Assembly (NCBI RefSeq): GCF_002022415.1
Contig: NZ_MUBG01000001.1
Span: forward strand, 930,001-994,000
Reading direction: 5' to 3'
Length of the DNA stretch: 64,000 nt
From: Bartonella sp. WD12.1
GTDB taxonomy: Bacteria; Pseudomonadota; Alphaproteobacteria; Rhizobiales; Rhizobiaceae
Under the pieces are notes generated by a model that saw nothing but the letters and a program-made list of their open reading frames with translations, searched no databases and was not told the DNA's origin. The position numbers and the translations under genes were made by a program. This document shows, piece after piece, positions 32,783 through 41,619 of this stretch. Position 1 is the first letter of the stretch. Each line of letters begins with the position of its first letter.

Positions 32783-34095
32783 AACCTTTCTGCAGAGTGA
32801 TGTCTAATGGTGAGGATGTCACAAAAGCTTTAATGGATTATGTTCTATCCATTGAAATAACCGATGAAGCAGAAGACAAAAGTGATCGGATCACCATAGA
32901 GCTCGATGATCGTGCGCGTATCAGTGATAATGGTTTTTTAGAGATCCCTTTAATTGGAACAGTTCTTTCCATAACGCTTGGCTATGAAGAGGGTAAAGCA
33001 CGTGACATGGGATCCTATCTGATTGATGAAATATCTGTCAGCAGTCCACCACAAAGTTTAAGTGTGACGGGACGTGCAGCTTCTATGAGCACATCTTATC
33101 GAACCCCCAAAAGCCAATCTTATCATCAGACAACACTAGGCAAGATCATTTAAGAAATAGCAACGCGCAATGGCTATATTCCCGAGATTGATCCTTCTCT
33201 TGCAAAGATTGTCGTGCGTCACATTGATCAAACGGGTGAAAGCGACATGGCTTTTGCAGCACGTCTTGCTGCAGAATATGACGCTGTGCCAAAACCTATG
33301 GATAGCAGACTTGTTCTGGCTAAACGTGGTGAAGGCAAGGCTACCACTGGAGAGATGCTGCCTGTGGTCGCTATTCATGAAAGGATGTGTAGCTCTTGGG
33401 ATTTTAAATATAGTGCACGTGATGAAGCAGGTGAAGCCCAGGGCTTAACTCCAGGTGAAGGAGATGATCAAAAAGCAGCATCAGCAGCACAAAACCCAGA
33501 GACAATTGAAGAGTATGATGAAGAAACATCCATTCATATGGATGAATCCCCTTTGCGTTCATTAGCTCGGTCAGAAAAAACACTTAAAAAGCAAGACAAA
33601 GTTGAAAACCAAGAGGAAGAAAAGAAAGGAGGTGTGATAGCAACCTATCATGATTTACGCAGTGGTGAAAAGAAAGAGGTCAAAACCGGTCAGGCGCCTT
33701 TTCATGAATTAAAATATACCTACCACAATCAATCAGAAGCCGTTGCTGCTATTGCCGCTTATCGTAATAAATCATCACGGGGTAAAGCCACATTTTCGTG
33801 TGATATGGGTGGAGATCCATTCATTCAAACTGAAATGAAGCTTATCCAAGTCCCTCCTTTCCGTCCTTACATTCCAGAACAATGGCGCATTAAAAGTGTC
33901 AAACATCGGTTGGATACAGCGGGCGGTTATACAACAAGCATAGAGTGTGAACTGTTTAATGAAGCACAAGAGAATACAGCGCAAAACGTCATAAACACCA
34001 CACCCGATAAAGACGACACAATAGATGATAACGCCCCGCCTCATGCTTACGATGAAGGTGAAGGTGTTATTCATATGGAAGGGGAAGATACATGA
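32779..34095 (+). pseudogene. Tail hub/late control protein D, interrupted by in-frame TAA
   Basis: The frame begins at ATG 32779 with the gpD start (SIEITDEAEDKSDRITIELDDR, IPLIGTVLSITLGYEEG) and runs to TAA at 33151-33153 after TTLGKII. The same frame then continues EIATRNGYIPEIDPSLAKIVVRHIDQTGESDM..FAARLAAEYDAV for 313 codons, exactly the family's continuation. One base change (for example from CAA or GAA) explains the stop. gpD forms the hub under the spike (T4 gp27-like), so loss should block tail assembly. The second half has GTG at 33214 as a possible restart, but that fragment lacks the N-terminal ring domain. Confidence 0.9.
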
Positions 34096-35279
34096 CAGAG
34101 ATTGTAGAAAAATTACTCAATGGTGAATGCAAAGCACGTACACAAGGTCTGGTGAAATCCTTAGCACAAGAGATTGGTTGTGAAGAAGCTGTCGTTGCTG
34201 CGATTATTTCTGTGGAGTCAGATGGTAAAGGTTTTGATGATGAACAGCGTGTAAAAGTCCTTTTTGAAAAACATCAGTTTTATAAGAATTTACCCCCTCA
34301 TAAGCGTAAACAAGCTGTCAAAGAAGATCTTGCGAGAGAGAAGTGGATTAGCCCCAAAGATGGAGGATATAAAGAGCAAAAAACAAACACTCAAGCTTTA
34401 CAATTACTTATTGCAGCTATGACCATTGATGAAGACGCTGCTTTAAAATCTGCTTCTTATGGTGCTGGTCAAGTTCTTGGAAAAAACTATGGTCTTCTTG
34501 GTTGGGACAGTGTTCAAGATTTTGTCACCAGCATGTGTTCATGTGAAGACGAACAAATAAGAGCGATGTTTTCTTTTTTCAAAGTCCGTGGTCTTGCTTC
34601 AAGTTTACGAGACAAAGATTTTGATGCCATTGCACGTGCTTACAATGGCAGTGGTATGGTTAAAGAATATGGCCGACGCATGCGTAATGCTTATTGTGCC
34701 ATCACAAAGAAATCAGCAGAGGTTAGTAATCCTGTTCGTGCCAGTGGTTTACGACTAGGATGTAAAGGCTACCGTATTGAAGCTCTGCAAAAACGTCTCA
34801 ATGATCTTGGTTATCCTGTTGCCATTGATAGTGATTATGGACCAGATACACGCAGTGCAATCTTTTCTTTTCAAACTGATCATAATTTAGAGGTTGATGG
34901 TGTTGTTGGTGCAAAAACTCAAGCAGCGCTTGATGTGGCCACGCCAATGATTAGTCTTCGCCGTTCTGGTGTCAGCATGGCCGATTTGAGAAAAAAGGGT
35001 ACACACATTATTAAAGATGCAGATAAAACCCAAATGGTGGGGGGTGCTGTTGCTGCCAGTTCAACTCTCATAGGAGCAGAACAAATGGGGGCATTCGATA
35101 GTCTTAAACTCTCAATAGGAAAAATGAGTGCTCTTGTCGAACCGCTTGTTCATATTGGTAAAGCAATCTCGGATCATTGGTGGATGGCTGCTATTTTTGT
35201 AGGATTGATTATTGTTCTCGTCTCAGATCGTGTCAAAAGAACTTATCTAAAAGCTTACAAGAAAGGCAGAACTATTTAG
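34092..35279 (+). CDS. Endolysin: N-acetylmuramidase with peptidoglycan-binding domain and C-terminal membrane segment
   Basis: A 395-residue enzyme. Residues 1-205 are an N-acetylmuramidase (DUF3380) domain with the start VAAIISVESDGKGFDD, RVKVLFEKHQFYK and SASYGAGQVLGKNY; residues 218-280 are a peptidoglycan-binding domain (LRLGCKGYRIEALQKRL, DYGPDTRSAIFSFQ, GVVGAKTQAAL). Near residue 360 a hydrophobic segment (WWMAAIFVGLIIVLV) crosses the membrane, ending with a basic tail. The tail is unusual for a soluble endolysin and hints at membrane-tethered or holin-like function. No separate holin gene is seen. Confidence 0.88.
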   Translation: MTEIVEKLLNGECKARTQGLVKSLAQEIGCEEAVVAAIISVESDGKGFDDEQRVKVLFEKHQFYKNLPPHKRKQAVKEDLAREKWISPKDGGYKEQKTNTQALQLLIAAMTIDEDAALKSASYGAGQVLGKNYGLLGWDSVQDFVTSMCSCEDEQIRAMFSFFKVRGLASSLRDKDFDAIARAYNGSGMVKEYGRRMRNAYCAITKKSAEVSNPVRASGLRLGCKGYRIEALQKRLNDLGYPVAIDSDYGPDTRSAIFSFQTDHNLEVDGVVGAKTQAALDVATPMISLRRSGVSMADLRKKGTHIIKDADKTQMVGGAVAASSTLIGAEQMGAFDSLKLSIGKMSALVEPLVHIGKAISDHWWMAAIFVGLIIVLVSDRVKRTYLKAYKKGRTI

Positions 35280-35311
35280 GAAGCTATTTTAAGAAAAAAG
35301 GAGAGCAGCGG

Positions 35312-35527
35312 ATGAAAAGATATTTGGTGATTATAATAACAGCATCCATCGCTTTCTTTATAACTTTAGCAAAGGCATTTCGTCTTGGAAAGAAAGTTGA
35401 ACAGCACAAACAAACTAAGGAATCTTTAAAAGTAGCTACAACAAGGTTGGAAATAGAAAATGAGATTAATAAGAAACGTGATGATGATGTACGTGCTGCT
35501 CTCTCTAACTGGGTGCGCGACAAATAA
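35312..35527 (+). CDS. Inner-membrane spanin (Rz-like)
   Basis: A 71-residue protein with one N-terminal membrane segment (YLVIIITASIAFFITLAKAF) followed by a charged helix of about 45 residues (HKQTKESLKVATTRLEIENE and on), the layout of an i-spanin. It follows the endolysin. Start at 35312 behind GGAGAG. Its end is overlapped in another frame by the lipoprotein gene below, as in lambda Rz/Rz1. Partner-bridged fusion of inner and outer membranes in lysis is inferred. Confidence 0.7.
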   Translation: MKRYLVIIITASIAFFITLAKAFRLGKKVEQHKQTKESLKVATTRLEIENEINKKRDDDVRAALSNWVRDK

Positions 35528-35675
35528 ATACGCTTCCTCTTGTCTTGGATGGTTGCCTATTTATTTAGACAGAAAAGATCTCAATGCAATCAGTCCAAAC
35601 TTAGCACGAGACATTTTAAAGCATAATGAACACGGTAAACAGTTGTGTGGATGGAAGCATGTTCAGAAAACCTGA
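35460..35675 (+). CDS. Outer-membrane spanin-like lipoprotein (Rz1-like)
   Basis: A 71-residue protein that starts inside the i-spanin gene (+1 frame) and runs beyond it. It has a lipoprotein signal MRLIRNVMMMYVLLSLTGC with lipobox LTGC at residues 16-19, so the mature part would be anchored in the outer membrane. The mature part is not rich in proline, unlike lambda Rz1, so assignment relies on nesting and the lipobox. Confidence 0.68.
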   Translation: MRLIRNVMMMYVLLSLTGCATNKYASSCLGWLPIYLDRKDLNAISPNLARDILKHNEHGKQLCGWKHVQKT

Positions 35676-35707
35676 ATAACTTGCTCTGCATACAAATACA
35701 AAACTGG

Positions 35708-35735
35708 ACCTCTCCCCATCTTACAGGGGAAAGGT
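35708..35735. terminator. Hairpin between convergent lysis genes and rha
   Basis: Arms ACCTCTCCCC and GGGGAAAGGT pair with one mismatch around an eight-base loop. No T-run follows on the plus strand. It lies just where the plus-strand late transcript and the minus-strand rha transcript meet. Confidence 0.45.
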
Positions 35736-35752
35736 ATGGTTATATTCCTAAA

Positions 35753-36226
35753 TTAGGCAGCCTTTGCAACAGGACTTTCTAAAACACGTTTAGCTTCTGT
35801 TGTAACTGATTTGTAATGTTCAAGTTCTCCCTCGAGATTATTTGCATCTGACAAACGCTTTATAATCATTCCAAAAATTTCACCAATACCTGAAGGCGAT
35901 TTTAATAAATCACGAGAAAATAATTCATAATTAGGTTGTAATTGACCTTCGAGTTCCATCCAACGATCAATAATCTTAGCACGTAACACTGTGCTATAAC
36001 CTGAGATTAAAATAAGGCATTCACGTTTAGGGAGGTTAAAGCAAGGAAGTATACGACCTGTTGAATCTTTGTATGAACTTGCAAAATCACTCACCTCAAT
36101 TTTGAGGTCAGTACATATTTGTCGGATATCTCTTACGATATTGTCATGCCTTTTACCGCACAACTTTGCAATTTCACGACTAGACATTGTCAACGTGGTT
36201 TGTGGGGTTTTTATTAAATTGTTCAT
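35753..36226 (-). CDS. rha: Rha-family phage regulatory protein (antirepressor-like)
   Basis: A 157-residue protein. N-terminal Rha domain: TMSSREIAKLCGKRHDNIVRDIRQI (residues 13-37), then SYKDSTGRILPCFNLPKRECLILISGYS and LRAKIIDRWMELE, all typical. The C-terminal about 50 residues are helical and may be for oligomerisation. Rha proteins belong with Ant/KilA/Bro-type phage regulators. The leader on the minus strand carries a C4-like RNA and a target site overlapping the ribosome site (AGGAG at 36233-36237), so translation is probably controlled by antisense pairing. Confidence 0.9.
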   Translation of the reverse strand: MNNLIKTPQTTLTMSSREIAKLCGKRHDNIVRDIRQICTDLKIEVSDFASSYKDSTGRILPCFNLPKRECLILISGYSTVLRAKIIDRWMELEGQLQPNYELFSRDLLKSPSGIGEIFGMIIKRLSDANNLEGELEHYKSVTTEAKRVLESPVAKAA

Positions 36227-36235
36227 AATGAACTC

Positions 36236-36257
36236 CTATCGATTAAAGGTTTCTTAA
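36236..36257 (-). promoter_or_regulatory. C4 target site 2, overlapping the rha ribosome binding site
   Basis: On the minus strand TTAAGAAAC (36257-36249) and TCGATAG (36242-36236) are each perfectly complementary to segments of the C4-like RNA (36293-36285 and its exposed loop at 36304-36298). TCGATAG shares two bases with the AGGAG of rha. Confidence 0.65.
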
Positions 36258-36266
36258 TGACACTTT

Positions 36267-36360
36267 AAAAAAGAGCGCCGGGTGTTAAGAAACACGGTCG
36301 ATAGTCCGTCGTTATGCTTTCCCCATAAAGAGTATTGTATCGCATAACTACACCCGACGA
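36267..36360 (-). ncRNA. C4-like antisense RNA upstream of rha
   Basis: Minus-strand RNA of about 94 bases. A closing stem of ten pairs (36359-36350 with 36285-36276, one G-U) encloses a seven-pair hairpin GUUAUGC/GCAUAAC (36348-36342 with 36317-36311) and a small hairpin CGG/CCG whose loop exposes CUAUCGA; a U-run follows the closing stem, giving an intrinsic terminator. Between the second hairpin and the closing stem lies GUUUCUUAA. The two exposed segments are complementary to sites upstream (36439-36460) and at the rha ribosome site (36236-36257). This is the layout known for the C4 RNA of phages P1 and P7, which silences the antirepressor gene. Made visible by base-pairing alone; no covariance search was run. 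Confidence 0.78.
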
Positions 36361-36438
36361 GGTCACTATACGCTACACGCATACAATGAGTCAAAGTCTT
36401 TAAAACGCGGAGAACTGATTATTTCGGTAACCAATCCG

Positions 36439-36460
36439 CTATCGATTCAGTGTTTCTTAA
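36439..36460 (-). promoter_or_regulatory. C4 target site 1 (leader copy)
   Basis: Minus strand TTAAGAAACAC (36460-36450) and TCGATAG (36445-36439), the same two words as at rha but upstream of the C4-like RNA, near the expected transcript start. Intramolecular pairing with the C4 segment would compete with RNA processing. Confidence 0.62.
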
Positions 36461-36473
36461 GCACCTGGCCCGT

Positions 36474-36502
36474 GTATAAACGTATTCTCTTAATTGTGTC
36501 AA
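36474..36502 (-). promoter_or_regulatory. Consensus promoter for the C4-rha transcript
   Basis: Minus-strand TTGACA (36502-36497), exactly 17 bases, TTATAC (36479-36474), overlapping the stop codon of the integrase. One of the best sigma-70 matches in the window; it should give an RNA starting near 36467 that carries target site 1, the C4-like element and rha. Confidence 0.75.
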
Positions 36503-37656
36503 GTCGTTCCTGATATAAATGTAGCCCACTGTTCTAAGAGAGCATGTCGTTGTTCTAAAAAATCTGTTCGCATGTAAGCTTTTGTCACTGAACTACCAAC
36601 TGAATGAGCAAGAACCGTTTCTGCAATCTCAAATGGTGTTGATGTTGTTTCTGCTATCCAATCCCGTAAGCTTGAGCGGAAACCATGAGGACGATACTTT
36701 AAACCACAAAATTTCATATGTTTTGCCATGCTTGCATCAGAAATTGGGGTGCCTTTAAGACCAGAAAATAAGAAACCATTTTTTTCAAAAGAAAGAGCTT
36801 TTTCAATGACTCTCAAAGCTTCATTACTTAGCGGTACGCGAAAGTCTGAAACTTTTCCTACAATACCCTTCATATTTTCTTTTGGTATCGTCCATATATT
36901 TTTATCAATTTGCTCAAGACGTAAATATCGCAAGGGATATGACCGTACTCCAGTCAAAATTAGCAATTTCAGTGCTAAATTTGAAAGGAGGTCATTATTT
37001 AAGGATTGATAAAAAGCTGGAACTTCCCGCCATGGCATAGCGGGAATATTTGTTGATATAGCACGTGATTTTCCTAAAAGGATGCGTGCTTTCATACAAG
37101 CTTGTAAATCAACATCCAAGCCAAGAGCGGCGGCATATTTTAAGCAAATATTGATACGGTTCAGTGCTTTTTGCGCTGTATCTCCTTTTTTATGCCAAAG
37201 TGGAGCAAGAACATTACGAATAATATTCGCTGTTAATTTTTCTATAGGAAGATTACCTATATGTAGAATAACGTGTAACTCTAGTGGAGAAAACCAACGA
37301 CCATTTTTGCCTTCATTTTTTAATTCAGCTTTTTTACTTTCAAAAGCCTCTTGAGCAATTTCTTGAAAAACATTGCTTTGCTGCCTTAAAATGCTTTGTT
37401 CTCGAAACACAATAGGATCGTTGCCACTTTTAAGAATATCGCTATAATGTTTAGCAAGTTCGCGTGCTTCCTTTAAAGAAGTTTTTGTAACAGGACCAAA
37501 CCCCATTTCACGGCGTTTATTGCGGTATGTATAACGAAAAAACCAAGTGCGTGTATTGTCTTTTCGAACATTTAACCACAAGCCTGCTCCATCACAATGT
37601 TTACCCTGAGGAGACGTCTTTACAAACGATGCTGATAACCTATGAATCGCCCTCAT
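36499..37656 (-). CDS. int: Tyrosine-type phage integrase
   Basis: A 385-residue tyrosine recombinase with an N-terminal DUF4102-like arm domain (GLWLNVRKDNTRTWFFRYTYRNKRREMGFG), a SAM-like core domain (residues 100-200) and the catalytic domain. Visible catalytic residues: first arginine in LTGVRSYPLRYL, HGFRSSLRDW (H..R) and AHSVGSSVTKAYMR (histidine and the tyrosine nucleophile). Length fits the family. It lies at the right end of the prophage, transcribed inward, next to the presumed attachment site. Confidence 0.93.
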   Translation of the reverse strand: MRAIHRLSASFVKTSPQGKHCDGAGLWLNVRKDNTRTWFFRYTYRNKRREMGFGPVTKTSLKEARELAKHYSDILKSGNDPIVFREQSILRQQSNVFQEIAQEAFESKKAELKNEGKNGRWFSPLELHVILHIGNLPIEKLTANIIRNVLAPLWHKKGDTAQKALNRINICLKYAAALGLDVDLQACMKARILLGKSRAISTNIPAMPWREVPAFYQSLNNDLLSNLALKLLILTGVRSYPLRYLRLEQIDKNIWTIPKENMKGIVGKVSDFRVPLSNEALRVIEKALSFEKNGFLFSGLKGTPISDASMAKHMKFCGLKYRPHGFRSSLRDWIAETTSTPFEIAETVLAHSVGSSVTKAYMRTDFLEQRHALLEQWATFISGTT

Positions 37657-38377
37657 TTACCCCTCCTTTTCGACCACCTTTTCGACCACCTTTAATTTTT
37701 GATATCAGATTCTTCCTTTAATCATTAATTTTCTTACTGAATCATAAAAAGCTATATATAGCAACACGTCTTTACGCATTTTTATGTGATTGGATTCTAT
37801 TTGTTAAAGCCTGATTCGCCCGCCGTCCGCACCATTATATAAAATCTTTTCCTACTTCAGTCTTACCGGAAATGATAAAAAATCTCTTTTTAAATCATCT
37901 TATGTAAAGAATTATAGTATTGTTAAGCGTCATGGGTAATTAGCAAAATGATAAATAAAGAGTCCTTTAAGTAAGGCATTTTTTAAATCATGCCTTCTTG
38001 ATAATTTACTAATAATGCTTCGCTAAACAGTTAGAGCTGCCATCATGAACCATGATGTAAACTACTCCAAACATTTTTAAAAAAGCAATTTTGAGTTCTA
38101 CAGCTTAAACATCTTGTTGTAGTTAATATAAAAATTAGGGCTCTATATATAGATTCTTTAAGCAATCTGATTTTACATATCTGAATTGAGCGTAATAAAT
38201 GCGTATCAGCCTCTTCTTATTCTCTCTAATCTTCTCGAATATGCGCGCAATCCTTTTTATGAAAAAGCATCAAAATTTTCATAAATATATCACCAATTCC
38301 ATAATTAAATAGATCAGAAAGTTTTACTATAAAACTTTTCCAACAAGCACCCTATAATAAAAGAATCGTAAACTATT
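37657..38377. other. Prophage/chromosome junction region without genes
   Basis: About 720 bases. It contains the tandem repeat (37667-37690) and, at about 37,814-37,834, a stretch ending CGTCCGCACCA that looks like the 3' end of a tRNA (acceptor strand plus CCA, as in many leucine tRNAs) but lacks a proper T-loop. It is the best candidate for the right attachment site. The remainder is AT-rich and no gene is seen. Confidence 0.45.
37667..37690 (-). repeat. Perfect tandem 12-base repeat before the integrase
   Basis: Two head-to-tail copies of TTTTCGACCACC (37667-37678 and 37679-37690) just upstream of the integrase start codon. They may be arm-type integrase or excisionase binding sites; there is no further evidence. 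Confidence 0.5.
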
Positions 38378-38650
38378 TTATTTAAAAAATACTCTACTTT
38401 CATCTATCTCTATAGTATCGTCTGTTTTTATTGCATAATTATCCTTATTGGAAAAAGTAATAAAACAGCCCTTCGTACAAACTGTAATCATTTGGCCAGT
38501 ATCTAGTGAAATATTTGAACGTGCACTTCCTTCTGCAATAATAAGTAACTGTACTGTTAAACCATTATTTTTCACAGTCGCTGCAAAAACTTTCATAGAA
38601 AAAACACTGAACAGTGTCACCGTAATAAAAATATAAAAATATTTTAGCAC
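38378..38650 (-). CDS. Small secreted protein of unknown function
   Basis: A 90-residue protein with a clear signal peptide (YFYIFITVTLFSVFSMKVFAA, cleavage near residue 24) and a mature part that begins VKNNGLTVQ with two cysteines (TVC..GCF) that could form a disulphide. It starts seven bases inside the end of the mechanosensitive channel gene and reads the same way, so it is probably cotranscribed. No family recognised. Confidence 0.65.
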   Translation of the reverse strand: MLKYFYIFITVTLFSVFSMKVFAATVKNNGLTVQLLIIAEGSARSNISLDTGQMITVCTKGCFITFSNKDNYAIKTDDTIEIDESRVFFK

Positions 38651-41015
38651 TCCAAAATCCCTTCCTCAAAAAAACGTTTATAAAGCATAAAGCGAAGAGC
38701 ATTGTTTACCTTAGAAGTAGAAGTGATATTAGGTACGTAAATCGCCAAGGTAAATGAAAAGTTTTGTTTATCAAATCCAGTAAAACTCACCTGCGGTGCA
38801 GGGTTTTTCAAAACCCCCTCTGTCGCAGAAGCAATCTCTAGCAACATTTGAACGACGTATTCTGGATCAATATTAGTTGCAACAGTCAAAGGTATATCAA
38901 TTCGCCCCATTTTGCCACGACGTGTCCAATTATTTACGTTGTTATTAATGAGATTTGAGTTAGGAATAATGATTGTTTGGCGTTGAAATGTCTCAAGTTC
39001 AGTTGCACGCACACTAATACGTTTGACAATACCACGAACCGATCCTGATTCTACATAATCACCTAATTTAAATGGACGCCCGATTAAAATAATCAGCCCA
39101 GATACAAAATTCTGGACAATATTCTGCAAACCAAAACCGATACCAAGTGAAAGTCCCCCAGCAACAAGTGCTAAACTACTAAGATTAAAACCTGCTGTTG
39201 ATACTCCTAACAAGACCGATAAAGCGATACCCCCATAGCTTATAACCGTTTTGATAGAATTACGCACACCTAGATCGAATTCCCCACGCTCCATTACTGT
39301 GCCATCTAGCCAACCAATAAATAGGCGAATAATGAACAAAGAAACAAAGAAAACAACTATTCCCATGATAATAGAAATCAAAGAAATAGATATATTTCCA
39401 ATTTGAAAACCAGTCATTAATTGCCAAAATACTGCCCCTATCTCAGAATACGAAAACCCAAACTGCCCAATAATTGGCACCGTACAAAATACAAACACGA
39501 CCATATTAAGAAGAATACTAATAACAGTTCCCAATTGATCCATTGTTTTCTCTTCGAGATGAAACCATTTCATCAAGGTGTGACCAATTCCTGTTTTGAT
39601 AAATTCCCCTTTGGATGCGATAGCACGTGTACTTTGCATCCCCAAATACATCAGAATCAAAAATGCACTACTGATTACAATCAGTTGTACAACAAAACGC
39701 GCTAAACCAATATAACCTAAAAAATCCATCACAATGAGAAATAATCCCAATACAAAGAGAGGAATACGTATATAAAGTGGCCAGAGTAGCGGTTTTATCT
39801 CTTCATTTTGAAAACGCCTACGTCTAAACTGCAAAGGTATAAACGAAATAATAAACAGCAAAACTCCTACGAGAAAAACAGCAATAAAGCTTTTAGCAAT
39901 TGTCAAAGAAAGAGATGCTGAAACAGCCCAATAAATGCTATTAAAAACAGCATCAAGTGCTAAAACTCCGCCTAACAGAGTAAGTAAAATTATTAGTTGA
40001 TATGCTGGTGATGGCGCAACATTTACAAGGCGGATAGGCGCCATTTTTGGTGATAAAAGAGCAACTGCTATACGATTTATCAAAAAGACCATAATAATTT
40101 GGCGCCCAATTGTATGAAATACTTCTGCAAGCTTTCCCAAAGTCAAACTGAAATAGTGCAATAGGAAAAACGTCAAATAAATGCAAAGAATACATACAAA
40201 TGAAGGTAAAAGAATTGAAATAAAAGCAACTAATAAACGCTGTAGATAAGGGACTTCCTCATTGTCTTTGATAACGAGGCACCTTACGTGCGCAATACCT
40301 GCACACGAAAAATAAGAAAGACCTAAAGCAACAACAAGTGGAATAAAAAAGTAGAAAATAATTGTAATGGTTTGAAATAATACACAAATTTCCACCAAGA
40401 GTTGAACAACGAAATAAAATCAAATGAAGCCTCTTTGGTTTTTGTAATAATATCTTCAAGCATTGACATTGAAAATTCAAATTTGTACGTAAGCGCGCGT
40501 GTAAACAGTGCTCGAGATTGAGAAATAGCATGTTCCGTCATCTTATTTGCAGTCAAAAATATCTCTTCAAACTGACATACTATACTATTAATTTTAGCCT
40601 TTTGCTCTATCAGACCAGAGCGTTCCTTATTTTGGTTTTCTAAGTCTGTTTGACCATCTTGTAGTTGAGCTGACTGGTCAAGAAGTATATTAATGTTATT
40701 AAGAGGAGCGCGTAAAACAAATGCAGCTTCTAAAGCACGTTTACTGATATCTTGTGCCTGCAACCGCCACTCTTTTAAAACGTGTTCATCTTCTGATTCA
40801 TTTTCAAAGTTTTTTTGTAAAGACTCGATATCTTGTTTAAGAGTTTCAAGAATTGGCTGTTGTTGCTGAACAATTTCTTCAACCAATTGTGAAGTTATTG
40901 ACTGTCCAGTTTCTGTAGTTGGAGATGCTAAATTTCCCCATGAAAAAGTGCTAAATAAAACACTAATCGTGATGATTGAGAAGAAAACACATAATTTTTT
41001 AAAGAATAAATACAT
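38644..41015 (-). pseudogene. DUF3772-containing MscS-family mechanosensitive channel, frameshifted
   Basis: Two overlapping frames make one gene. 41015-40323 codes for 230 residues: signal peptide (FFSIITISVLFSTFSWG) and a DUF3772 periplasmic coiled region. 40398-38644 codes for 584 residues with about ten membrane segments and the MscS core (GLSLGIGFGLQNIVQNFVSGLIIL, then RPFKLGDYVESGSVRGIVKRISVRAT and the IPNS part). A -1 shift near 40,330-40,390 joins them. The C-terminal part alone has all the channel parts, so some activity may remain if it is translated separately from TTG 40398. A sequencing error in the read is also possible. Confidence 0.8.
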
Positions 41016-41619
41016 ATCCGCCCTAAAAATAAGTAAAAAGAGTAACTCCTTTTAAAATATGGCATAAGATAATATTTCCAACTCCCATAGAATAATTCCA
41101 TAAAAGCTTCCCCTCACCCAATAATGCTGATAAAGGAGGCTAATAAACCTAAAATCAAATAAGACAAAAAATATTTTAGCATGTTTTTTGCTTTTATATT
41201 GCAACAAATTTTCTCTTTTGTACAATTTGTTTTTTTGTTCAACTTGAGCAATATAGTTGATCAATAACTTAGAAATGCGTATGCACTTGATCAGAGTACC
41301 ACATACTGATAATGTAGTCGGTATTATGGCTTTATCTAGAAAATAAATACAATCAACTGAATTTCACAATGATTACAAATAAAAATGTATAACAGCTTAT
41401 ACCCATTATGATTTATCTGTTACAACTTTCCAAAACAGGCATTGAATATATTTTAAATCCTATAATTATTGCTCGTATAAGGTGCTATAGTTTTCAAAAA
41501 TAATACTTTTCAATTAACATTGCTCCTTCCGTTTTTTGAGCTGCAAAATTATCCGTTTAATTTTACTTTGCGCGCTTAACTTTAATAACTCTTACAGTGT
41601 CTATTAGTTGGAATATATC
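41016..41619. other. Intergenic region before secDF
   Basis: About 600 bases, AT-rich. An open frame at 41052-41264 on the minus strand is low in complexity and lacks a ribosome site; I do not accept it. Divergent promoters for the channel gene and secDF must lie here but none is a clear match. Confidence 0.4.

Noticed and set aside
37814-37834. Possible tRNA gene at the prophage edge
   Set aside because: Only the acceptor end is present; no T-loop with TTCRA, no anticodon or D-arm, so it is treated as an attachment-site candidate only.
41052-41264. 70-codon open frame on the minus strand before secDF
   Set aside because: Low complexity, no ribosome site, no motif; typical of chance frames in AT-rich spacers.
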